A stretch of 64,000 nucleotides of DNA from Nematostella vectensis (taxonomy: Eukaryota > Cnidaria > Anthozoa > Actiniaria > Edwardsiidae), in contig NC_064047.1 in assembly GCF_932526225.1 (NCBI RefSeq), positions 992,001-1,056,000 of the forward strand, given 5' to 3'. Below are positions 57,801 through 64,000 of this stretch, piece by piece. Position 1 is the first letter of the stretch; each line of letters begins with the position of its first letter. The notes under the pieces are model-generated. The model searched no databases. It worked only from the letters and a program-made list of their open reading frames with translations, and had not been told where the DNA came from. Position numbers and translations under genes: made by a program.

Positions 57801-60800
57801 CAAATAATAGACAGTCTCTGAAATGCTCTTGCTCAAATCTACTGAAGGCTCTTGTTCAAATCAAATAATAGACAGTCTCTGAAATGCTCTTGTTCAAATC
57901 TACTGAAGGCTCTTGTTCAAATCAAATAATAGACAGTCTCTGAAATGCTCTTGTTCAAATCTACTGAAGGCTCTTGTTCAAATCAAATAATAGACAGTCT
58001 CTGAAATGCTCTTGTTCAAATCTACTGATAGAATAATTTACTTGTTGGAGTAATCCTTCTATTTATAGGTTACAGCAATTACTTGGGTTGTAAAAGTGTA
58101 CATAAGTAATTATCCCCATTAATAAGGTAGCGGTTCTCCCATTAGTGCTTTCTCTTCCTTTTTTGGCGCTATTTCTTTCGATAGCGTACGCCTTTATATC
58201 ATCTAGAAAATTACCATTTGTGGGAAGGTGTCCATTCCCATCGGCTAATTTGGGGGAACTAATTATGTTATTTGTGAGACATGACGGAAAAACATGACTT
58301 GACGTTTCCAATAAGCTCATTTCACATCGATAAGGTGGAAAATTCCACTTAGTACTTAGTGAGTAATAATATCAAACAAAATATCAAATGCGACTTCTTT
58401 TAAATCAAGTGTCATTGAAATTTGAGCTTTTCGTTCCTGAGCCCATACATAGCGCAAGGATGATCAAGGAAAAAAAATATCTTAAATGGCCAAAATCTGG
58501 GCACGTTATTTGTGTTTTGAAAAGGGAAAATCAGTCCGGAATACGAGGAACTAATGGCCATTTCTTCGAAGTTCACATGTTCAGGGTTTTTCCGTCATGC
58601 CTATTAGTGATTGTGAAGTATGAAAATTTGTCTTTAGGTTAGATTTTTAGAGATTTTATTTCACGAATTGCCTTTTATTTTGGTGAAAACAGCAATGGAG
58701 TGTCTGGCTTTGGATCTTTAAGGAGTATTTAATGTAAAATCCCCTCGTTTATTTAAGGCTTATCTTAGGACATACTCTACTACTTCACCAGATTCATAAA
58801 AATGTGTACCAGAAAGGCCTTATTACAGTATAATTTCAGTATAATTACAGTATAATTACAGTATAATTACAATATTATTACAGTATTATTACAGTATAAT
58901 TACAGTATTATTACAGTATAATTACAGTATTATAACATGGATCAATACCTTTATTTATTGAATTATTATTTTGTTGAGATAGAAAAGGGAAGTCTTCAAA
59001 CTTATGACCTGCAGCTATTATAAAAAAAGAGATTACAAGGGTGTTTTTCCCATGTTTGTTTGTAACTGGTGCTTGCCTAACTGTACATAGTTTCAGAAAT
59101 ACAAACAGAATTGGGGCGGAAACTGTAATAAGGCCTATTGGGCTGTGGTAAGGATGGGGAGTTGCTTATGGGGGATAAGCGGAAAGCTGAAGAGGTCGCA
59201 CTAAGCCCTAAAGTCTTTGTTTAACTCCAGGTCCTTAAAAATGGTCAAGATATTTCTTTCATGTGGGAGATTCGAAATGACCGAGGTAAAGTTGCATTGC
59301 ACAGCTGTTTTTAAAAGTATTATAAAACATTCACTGATGTACACCCATGTAATTAGAATATTGAAATTTATCAAAAAAATGTATTTATCAGATTTTTTTG
59401 TGATTTTTTTTTTATATTACCCGCAAAGGAATGGGGCTTTTTTGTTGTTGTTGGTGGTGGATTGAATAATTCTAGTTGATTGAGCTCTCTACTAAAATCT
59501 ACATCTTATTTGCATTAGTTTTATGGCGGGCGCAGGTAATCCCGGTTGAGTCCCTGTTTCGCTAGTACTTGAGAAACCCAATTGACCTATGAAAGCTTGA
59601 TAAGTATGGGGGTCTGGATGCAATCAAGGGAACACGCTTGTAGGGAGTTGTTTTTTTTTTTTTTAGCCTTGTTTGAAAATGGACAAGTATGTTTTATGAT
59701 ACTCTTGTTTGATAATGGTATGTTTTATAACACTCTAGTTTAATAATGGTATGTTTTATAATACTCTTGTTTGATAATGGTATGTTATATAATACTCTTG
59801 TTTGATAATGGTATGTTTTATGATACTCTTGTTTGATAATGGTATGTTTTATAATACTCTTGTTTGATAATGGTATGTTTTATAATACTCTTGTTTGATA
59901 ATGGTGTGTTTTATGATACTCTTGTTTGATAATGGTATGTTATATAATACTCTTGTTTCATAATGGTATGTTTTATGATACTCTTGTTTGATAATGGTAT
60001 GTTTTATAATACTCTTGTTTGATAATGGTATGTTTTATAATACTCTTGTTTGATAATGGTGTGTTTTATGATACTCTTGTTTGATAATGGTATGTTTTAT
60101 AATACTCTTGTTTGATAATGGTATGTTTTATAATACTCTTGTTTTATAATGGTATGTACAAATGCTACAGACGTGTTGTTGAAGATAAAGAAACGTTAGT
60201 GTTGGCATATTTCAAACCTCCGGAAAACAATGAACTGGCAATTCTTTTGCTCCGACAAAGGGCTAATACTCGAAACGTCAGCGAAGCCTGTTATTACAGA
60301 GGTGTAAAACATACTATTTTTACCTAGTGCTGATTTTTCTCCTTGTTTTATAGCAGCCTTGTTTTATTACAGTTTTATTTTATGATAGCCATGTTTTATA
60401 ACAGTTTTAGTATTAAAAGTCTGTGTTTTTTTTTGACAATCTTCACAGCTGGCGAGGAGAGGCCGCCCAGACTGGACTGCGAACTGCGCATAGTCTTTCG
60501 CCCTGACGTAAGTTATCAGTATGAATTGTGCACGTGACGTCACTTCCTGTTGAGAAGTTGCTCTCTTGGTTTCCGGTGTTGCATTACAGGAGGCTTACGG
60601 TATAGCAGACTAACTTCTCACTGCTGTAACCCGAGTCCGAACTAGCGAGATTCCCTGTTGAGATGTAGGGGCAAACTCTCGACAAAATATATTTAAACAA
60701 TAATATAAGAAAACTGTTTCAGGGATCAGGGAGTTTTTTTAATTCATGTCTTGAGTTTGATGTCTGTAGTGGGTTGGACTTAGTCCAGTAATTTTATGAC

Positions 60801-62528
60801 ATAATGCCTGGTGCACACTAGTGACATAACGACATAACAACATGGACTGTTGAAAAAATAAAACATGTTTTTTTTTCTTTTATATTTTTATGTCCATGTC
60901 GTTATGTCGGGCTAAACATAGTGCGCGCGCCCATGTCGTTATGTTGTTATGTCCTTATGTCGAACCATTCACACTTATGGACATAAGTGTGCGCTCGCCT
61001 ATGTCGTTACGTCGTTATGACTAGTGTGCAACCAGGCTTATATGACGATGATGTCAATCGGAAAGAGGTGGCCACTGTAGTGTGCGTCGCATTGAAAACT
61101 CGACAGCCTTTTCTGGTCTTTCCGCCAAAAAGAAAGCTACAAGGCACTCATGAGTATTCGTTGTTGTTGTTTCAGGAAGTTAATTGCTCTCAGACTTGCT
61201 GCCATTACGTGTACGACTTCCAAATTGAAAACACAGAGGTGTGTAAAGTGATATTAAAGGGATAACCGTTTCTCTCTTCCAATCCCTCAGTTTTTTGGTC
61301 ATTACGTGACACCATATACTACTAGTTCGTCTACTGAATAGCGATATTGGTGTGCCTGGTCCCAACCCTATTGTTATACAATAAAAAGTGAAACCATCTT
61401 CCTTTAGGAATGCTATGGTACGAACTTTGTTTCAGGTCCTTGCCTAGACTGCACAACACCCTGCATGCATATCGCAAATGATACGCAAGGAAGGTCACGG
61501 TATGGCCTGAAAAAACTGACGAACTTTTAACATTTGTTTCTTTTTCTTTGACTAAGTGAAGTAAACACATTTTATACAATGTCCAAATTAGAATAAAATA
61601 TTTTATCGTTTTAGAAAACGGTTTCCCTTTACGTTTAGGCTCTTTCTACAATTGCCAAAGGGGTTTTGTGCGCATTGAAGAAATCGCTACGTTCGCCAAT
61701 TGGGTGGTCACGAAAACTACTTCAAGACCTATAGGCTTCCGAATTTATTGTGTCTATTTGCCGCCAAAATATGCAAAAATTTCCACGCTCTTAGTCTTCC
61801 TAAACACACAAAGTGGTCACTCAAAGAATAAATTTCTATCAGCTTAGATCGTTTCTATCAAGAAAATGAGATATTTTCAATCATATTTTGTTACTCAATT
61901 AGTGGATGGTTATTTAGAGCTTTATTGAAGAGACCGTTGTATTTCAAATGTAAACAATAGCAGAGGAATGGCTGATTGACACGCTTTAATTCTCTTGATG
62001 TAGACGCTGTTTACGATCCAGTCGCGAGTGGAACCGTCAGGTCCAGCAAAGTGTCCACAAGTGGGCAACATGTGCAAGTACCGCGTAACCTTCACAAACG
62101 TCACACAAGGTAACGCTACCCATAGTAACGCAATAAACTCTTCGCGTGACTTACTATACGAAGTAGACGTGGACACAAATTTATGGATGGTGTCTGGGAA
62201 GAACAGTGGTGTCGTCACCTTGGAAACGGTCTATATGGCAACTTGTGACGTCACACTGGACGTAATGCCCCTGGCCGGCGGAAGGTTACCGCTACCGGAA
62301 GTAAAACTGAAATGTTATGACAAGACAGAGGGTATCAAGGCGGGAGACCTTGAACATCCGGGATCTGAAAAGAGTGAGGATAAAATTGAACAGAGAAAGA
62401 AACCTGAGAAAATTGTACCAAAGGAGCCACCGGTTGTACGGCCTCTTGCTTGCGGCCAAGTGTATAATCACTCGCAAGCCACTCAAGTGCTTGTTTTGCC
62501 TGGCAACACAGAGTCCGTGAGTGGGTGA
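39845..62528 (+). CDS. TRAPPC10: Trafficking protein particle complex subunit 10
   Basis: Twenty-three exons in phase: 39845-39869, 39974-40055, 40667-40808, 41692-41894, 43338-43539, 44291-44402, 46806-47053, 47775-47921, 48304-48415, 48521-48600, 50089-50180, 51558-51698, 52069-52178, 53131-53261, 53509-53686, 54560-54750, 55621-55774, 56164-56617, 57230-57353, 59231-59285, 60449-60507, 61176-61238, 62004-62528; 1209 residues (human about 1259). It starts MDLKPIVTC and keeps family blocks: VDWLIVQVVVQD-like DWLIVQ, NRHLGKFEDRVRALRERRTE, EELAFVFEMMGLYEEALIQY DEIDALL, DLRNYLFARQCKLLLLLRRP WE, KRLQEALSS, and near the end LPLPEVKLKCY and QVYNHSQATQVLVLPGNTES. TRAPPC10 is specific to TRAPPII, a tethering complex and Rab exchange factor at the Golgi; the N-terminal half is an alpha-solenoid and the C-terminal half is Ig-like beta domains. 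The intron between exons 12 and 13 is AT-AC. Many exon edges seed tandem repeats. Confidence 0.96.
42041..42083 (-). ncRNA. Type I hammerhead ribozyme, copy 1
   Basis: Minus strand, 5' to 3' (T for U): stem I CCATG; core CTGACGA; stem II GTCC, loop TAATAA, GGAC; core GAA; stem III ACAGCTGT (2-bp stem with AGCT loop); cleavage base C17; stem I partner CATGG. All invariant core bases are present. Predicted cut between 42046 and 42045. The very short stem III is typical of animal retrozyme and Penelope hammerheads, which work best as dimers. Confidence 0.85.
42395..42437 (-). ncRNA. Type I hammerhead ribozyme, copy 2
   Basis: Same core and stems as the copy 354 bases away. Stem III reads ACAGATGT, which changes only the tetraloop (AGCT to AGAT). 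The difference falls in a tolerant position, so both copies keep a full catalytic core. Confidence 0.85.
43200..43360 (+). repeat. Serial copies of TRAPPC10 exon 5 start
   Basis: Exon 5 begins GGATAATTCAACTCTGGGAG, CCCTTTAAAGAGGGTG. Decayed copies precede it at 43208 (ggattattcaacaattagag, ccctacaaatgcggtg) and 43272 (GGATTATTCAACTATGGGAG, CCCTACAAATGGGGTG), about 65 bases apart, each with an AG near its start. Confidence 0.85.
44371..46480 (+). repeat. About 140-base satellite seeded by TRAPPC10 exon 6 donor
   Basis: About 15 units. Each contains a copy of the exon end and donor (GATGATTATCAACTCTAAGT, TTGGAG|gtaact), then TGTACAATATAATATTCATT, a (CAT)n microsatellite, AATAGTAATATATGAGTATG and ACATTCTGTATGCAGTCTAC. 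The real exon end at 44371-44402 is the first unit. Most copies keep the intact TTTGGAG|GTAAC donor but lack an upstream acceptor. Confidence 0.95.
47345..47774 (+). repeat. 46-base minisatellite seeded by TRAPPC10 exon 8 acceptor
   Basis: About 9 units of GATATTCACCCTCGTGTAAA, GATTTAGGTGGTGATGCCGT, GGGATA. The AG|GTGGTGATGCC core is a copy of the exon 8 junction TTCAG|GTTGTGATGCCC. The first and last units keep the intact TTCAG, most others have TTTAG, so nearly all keep an AG. Confidence 0.85.
47905..48215 (+). repeat. 53-base minisatellite seeded by TRAPPC10 exon 8 donor
   Basis: About 5 units of TTACATGTCCCTTGCCAGAA, ATTCTGTAGTACTAGGCCAA, GAAAAAAG. The GCCAAGAAAAA..GTTA part copies the exon 8 end GCCAAGAAAAAG|gtta. 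The frame happens to stay open through the array. Confidence 0.8.
48205..48256 (+). repeat. Decayed copy of TRAPPC10 exon 9 acceptor
   Basis: CTAGCTAGAGGATGCAGGGC then acctgtggggtctt lies about 85 bases before the true CTAGCTAGAGGATGTGGGCC then gcctgtgtggtctg. The AG is kept and the coding part has changed. Confidence 0.8.
48586..49110 (+). repeat. 19-20-base minisatellite seeded by TRAPPC10 exon 10 donor
   Basis: About 26 units of GGCTATATTTGGTAAGAAT. The first is the exon end and donor themselves, TCGCTATATTTG|gtaagaat. About half of the units keep TTTG|GTAAGA, a strong donor. The 3' end drifts to GTACTTTGTTAGAATGGCT. Confidence 0.93.
49785..50100 (+). repeat. Serial copies of TRAPPC10 exon 11 acceptor
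   Basis: Three units of about 140 bases, ending TATTGATCTCTCAATAG|GAG. The two upstream copies read ATTGATCTCTTCATAG|AAGC and TATTGATCTCTCAATAG|AAGC then tggcctcg, against the true GAGTTGGCCGAG. Each unit also has CCGTTCCT..GTATTTAGAACG. Confidence 0.85.
50275..50372 (-). repeat. Inverted copy of the exon 12 satellite unit
   Basis: The minus strand reads AACCCCTTCTTGTTGTCGTG, taaacgtgacattagtcc, TTCCCTTCTGGGCTCGTAAT, tagtttgaccgcgctgag. This is one unit of the 50775-51600 array in opposite orientation, 0.4 kb upstream, so the intron can fold back on the array. Confidence 0.85.
50775..51600 (+). repeat. About 75-base satellite seeded by TRAPPC10 exon 12 acceptor
   Basis: About 10 units of CAG|GGCTCGGAATGAGTTT, GACCGCGCCGAGCCCCTTCT, TGTGGACGTGTAAACTTGGC, ATTAATCCTTCCCTCA. 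Each is a copy of the acceptor plus the first 45 or so bases of exon 12 (NEFDRAEPLLVDVY). Nearly all keep the CAG acceptor, but GTGTAA in place of GTATAT gives an in-frame stop, so they could not replace the exon. Confidence 0.93.
51699..52068 (+). other. U12-type AT-AC intron of TRAPPC10
   Basis: The 5' end is ATATCCTTT, the 3' end is AC, and a branch site TCCTTGAC (52053-52060) puts the branch A nine bases before the exon. These are the three marks of minor-class introns. Splicing gives LGFIEKHAYSCSVLACEESL, collinear without gaps with the human TRAPPC10 segment. No GT-AG choice here gives an equally collinear product. Confidence 0.85.
51820..51953 (+). repeat. Dispersed repeat, copy 3 of 3
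   Basis: The longest copy: AAAATATCTTGTTTACTTGC, ttgattggcc, ACTCGCCATTGAGCGGGGGC, ATAAAATGGCGGCGTGATTG, accttctttaaa. It sits inside the AT-AC intron. Short interspersed element of unknown class. Confidence 0.7.
52179..53130. other. TRAPPC10 intron 13: nothing recognised
   Basis: G-rich patches near 52220, 52430 and 52500, otherwise AT-rich. The pair TGGTGGACCTAATTTTCCCG/CCCTGGCTACGGGCCTGA suggests old repeat debris. No gene seen. Confidence 0.4.
53360..53425 (+). repeat. Decayed copy of TRAPPC10 exon 14 donor region
   Basis: Exon end ACTCTGTACAGTGGTCTGCA, CGAG|gtgagagtacatccgg is matched at 53379 by ACTCTGCACAATGGATAACA, agaggtgagagtacatccgg. The copy keeps the donor. Confidence 0.8.
53655..54165 (+). 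repeat. 35-base minisatellite seeded by TRAPPC10 exon 15 donor
   Basis: About 13 units of GAAGATTTATCAGACAGGCT, AAGCGAAG|gtaaagt. The exon end (EEDLSDRLSE) is the first unit. Most units keep GCGAAG|GTAAAG. Confidence 0.95.
54665..55370 (+). repeat. About 158-base repeat, exon 16 end plus donor in 5 copies
   Basis: Each unit holds ATGTTACCGACATCTGTCTA, gagtgctgtagggtgccc, ATGCATTACGGCGTCAACCA, CTTTGCGCTTACTGTTCAG|g and about 75 intron bases. The first is the real exon; decay increases down the array, with a deletion of CCA-type bases in copies 3 and 4 that breaks the frame. None has its own acceptor. Confidence 0.92.
55755..55862 (+). repeat. Copies of TRAPPC10 exon 17 donor
   Basis: TGGTCACGTGACGATAAAG|g then tatgccacgtcacgcaatcc is followed by CGGTCACGTGATAATAAACA then tatgtcacgtcacgtaatcc and by TGGTCACGTGACAATTAATG. 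About 48-base period. Confidence 0.85.
56635..56815. repeat. About 33-base tandem repeat
   Basis: Unit TTCTAGACGACAACTTTATT then tgcaacatta, about 5 copies after the donor of TRAPPC10 exon 18. It resumes in decayed form at 56917-56980 after the hairpin element. Confidence 0.85.
56816..56916. mobile_element. Short hairpin element inserted in tandem repeat
   Basis: Arms CTACCCTGGTCCCAGAGCCT then cgagtgtctct, against agagatgcacgagg then CTCTGGAACCAGGGTAG, with the inner palindrome CAGCGAGGTTGAGACCTCGCTG. About 100 bases. It splits the flanking TAGACGACAAC repeat, so it is younger. Confidence 0.8.
57434..57606. mobile_element. MITE in TRAPPC10 intron 19
   Basis: Terminal inverted repeats AATAGGCCATTCCAGCTAAA then agtttgcgcgcgca, against tgcgtgcgcatgctt then AAAGCTGGAATGGCCTATT. 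About 170 bases. Confidence 0.75.
57720..58032. repeat. About 60-base tandem repeat, 5 copies
   Basis: Unit TCTTGTTCAAATCAAATAAT, AGACAGTCTCTGAAATGCTC, ttgttcaaatctactgaaggc. Near-identical copies. Confidence 0.93.
58033..59230. other. TRAPPC10 intron 19, 3' part: no gene
   Basis: AT-rich; includes an ATTACAGTAT(A/T) short repeat, about 10 units, at 58825-58936. Short open frames on both strands lack recognisable domains. Confidence 0.6.
59685..60165. repeat. 31-base minisatellite, about 15 copies
   Basis: Unit ATACTCTTGTTTGATAATGG then tatgttttata. TRAPPC10 intron 20. Confidence 0.95.
60166..60335 (-). mobile_element. Fragment with Penelope/hammerhead-like motif
   Basis: GCTCCGACAAAGGGCTAATA then ctcgaaacgtcagc matches the reverse complement of the motif at 6222-6262. 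The same core order (C.GACAA ... GAAAC) is kept with mutations. Flanks are otherwise unlike. Confidence 0.4.
60797..61040. mobile_element. MITE with TIRs built of CGTTATG repeats
   Basis: Left end CCTGGTGCACACTAGTGACA then taacgacataac; right end gtcgttacgtcgttatg then ACTAGTGTGCAACCAGG. Subterminal CATGTCGTTATGT motifs repeat on both arms. About 240 bases. TRAPPC10 intron 21. Confidence 0.8.
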
Positions 62529-62650
62529 TTGACAGATGTCACACAAGTGCGACAAAAATTGGTGATTGATCAAGTTGTCACACAAAAGCAATTAAAGTGC
62601 TTGCTTTGTCTGGCAACACATAATTCGTGAGTGGGTGATTGACAGCTGCT
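62450..62650 (+). repeat. Duplicated TRAPPC10 stop region
   Basis: AAGTGCTTGTTTTGCCTGGC, aacacagagtccgtgag, TGGGTGATTGACAG at the gene end is repeated from 62596 as AAGTGCTTGCTTTGTCTGGC, aacacataattcgtgag, TGGGTGATTGACAG, about 110 bases on, in the 3' UTR. Confidence 0.85.
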
Positions 62651-62827
62651 ACGCTCATGATAAAAAGTGAGTGGATGTGACGCTTCTCTGTTGTCAATAA
62701 GATAAGCGTCGTTAGAAACATAAAACTTTGGTTAAAGGGTCAGCAAGTGTGTTGCGATATTTCGACGGAAATTGGTAAATGACGTATGAAATTATTTCTT
62801 CAATTAACTTGTCCAGTTGAAAGCAGT

Positions 62828-62833
62828 AATAAA
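62828..62833 (+). promoter_or_regulatory. Candidate poly(A) signal of TRAPPC10
   Basis: AATAAA 300 bases after the stop, followed by a GT-rich stretch (GGTGTTGCTG). Confidence 0.6.
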
Positions 62834-63110
62834 GGTGTTGCTGATAGACTCTTGAATTGCTCAAATACTGGATTTCGCGATACTCTGTCGAGAGTTTTTG
62901 GAATACTCAAAACACAAGTAAATCACGGAAGCATCATGTAGCAATAAACACACCACCTAGAACTGTACAAGTATCCAATATTTTTTGATCTCTCACTATC
63001 GACATCCAACTGCAAGATACCACCCCTGGCTTCCGTCGCCAAATTGCAAATAAATAAGAATTTGGAGCCCCTCCCCCTCCCTACTGTTATTGACAGTGCT
63101 GAATAACGTA

Positions 63111-63418
63111 TGCGCATGCGCGTGTTCTGACGAAAACAAACACAATCGTAGTGTGGAATCGTTCGAGTAAAGGTACGAAAGGATGATTTCAGTCGTTGTG
63201 TTGACTAACTGTACAGCATTTAACCATTATGTACAAAAGATGACAGATTTGTTTGATAATGAGGGAGTCATAAAGAAAATTATAGCCTTAGCTTTGCGCT
63301 AGTTTACTTATCGTTCCCCAAAATGTGACAGTTCTCCGATAAAAAGCCGCCATTTTAAAACAAAAAGGCTAGGTTTAACCGCGCGGTACTGGGACTAATC
63401 TTGCGGTTTTCAGCACTG
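63111..63418 (-). pseudogene. Second copy of the RRM-like gene's 3' end
   Basis: Matches 15971-16278 over 308 bases. The minus strand reads VLKTARLVPVPRG and a stop, against VLKNARLVPVPRG in the gene. Nothing of the rest of exon 3 is present, so it cannot encode the protein. Confidence 0.8.
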
Positions 63419-64000
63419 GCAGGAGTTAGCAGAAAATTATCCAGTCAATTATGTTTTTAACAGCCTGCTCACATTTTTTTACATTTTTTTTTCTCTTAAG
63501 TGTACATAATATACATAACTTTATTATGATTATCCGTTTATTTTCTCCCAGCTATTATGTGCAATTTAAAGAAAAAATAACAAAAATATATTTGATTAGT
63601 TTCTATGTTAGAACTTTGTTCAAAACGTTAACTGCTGTAGACAGTCAATATCATCAGCCTTGCATCGCTTAGGGATCTAAAAGAAAAAGAAAAGAGAATT
63701 GTAGGGTCGCAGACGTCTTTGCACATGGTCTAGTTCTTCCCTAGGAAAATCTCTTACATTTTCAGTCGATTTTTGTTCAAACATCCATATTTGTCTCTTA
63801 TTTTCATACAACGGACCCGAAAATCAGGGAGCACGCGAGACCCGTATCTCGTCGCCTGACAGAGAGTGAGAAAGGATGAATTTCCTAGGCTCCAACAATG
63901 CCGTACCAAATTAAGCTAATCCCTAAATTGCATCAGCGTCTACCCACTTTCCCACCTGTAAAATTTCCAAGACCCATAACACCAGTCAACCTAGGCACCC
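63419..64000. other. Window end: nothing recognised
   Basis: AT-rich sequence with a short open frame that has no conserved features. A gene starting beyond the window cannot be excluded. Confidence 0.5.

Overview
The window is nuclear DNA of an intron-rich animal, AT-rich, with short coding exons bounded by GT-AG introns and no bacterial gene structure. Five genes match well known animal families and keep the vertebrate domain order and many residue blocks. The introns are packed with minisatellites and small foldback elements. That combination fits an anthozoan cnidarian (sea-anemone type), but the species is inferred and not proven. Gene models were built by hand: splice sites were read from the sequence and every exon junction was checked for phase. 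There is no transcript evidence.

Layout. (1) 137-14926, plus: the 3' half of a dystrophin/utrophin gene, from the end of the WW domain through EF-hands and ZZ to the C-terminus. Its large third intron holds a decayed GPCR pseudogene on the other strand with an acidic repeat tail. (2) 16235-18596, minus: a three-exon gene for a 283-residue protein with an RRM-like fold. (3) 20153-26470, plus: macoilin (MACO1), 9 exons, 699 residues. (4) 26471-30221: intergenic DNA with nested foldback transposons and a non-LTR retrotransposon tail. (5) 30222-31523, plus: a two-exon gene for a 141-residue secreted orphan protein. (6) 32289-37154, minus: NDUFS7, the complex I subunit that binds cluster N2, 9 exons. 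(7) 37939-39345, minus: MANEA, Golgi endo-alpha-mannosidase, intronless. (8) 39845-62528, plus: TRAPPC10, 23 exons, 1209 residues, sharing a 0.5 kb head-to-head promoter region with MANEA. (9) 62529-64000: downstream DNA with a second copy of the 3' end of gene 2.

The genes do not form a pathway. They are ordinary housekeeping, secretory and membrane-scaffold genes. The most unusual things are structural. First, many exon edges in TRAPPC10, dystrophin, macoilin and NDUFS7 are the founding unit of a tandem repeat, so splice donors, acceptors or stop codons occur in decayed serial copies inside the neighbouring intron or flank. Second, TRAPPC10 intron 4 carries a 1.7-unit tandem element (354-base period) flanked by a 12-base direct repeat; each unit encodes a hammerhead ribozyme core on the minus strand, as expected of an animal retrozyme. 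Third, TRAPPC10 contains a U12-type AT-AC intron.
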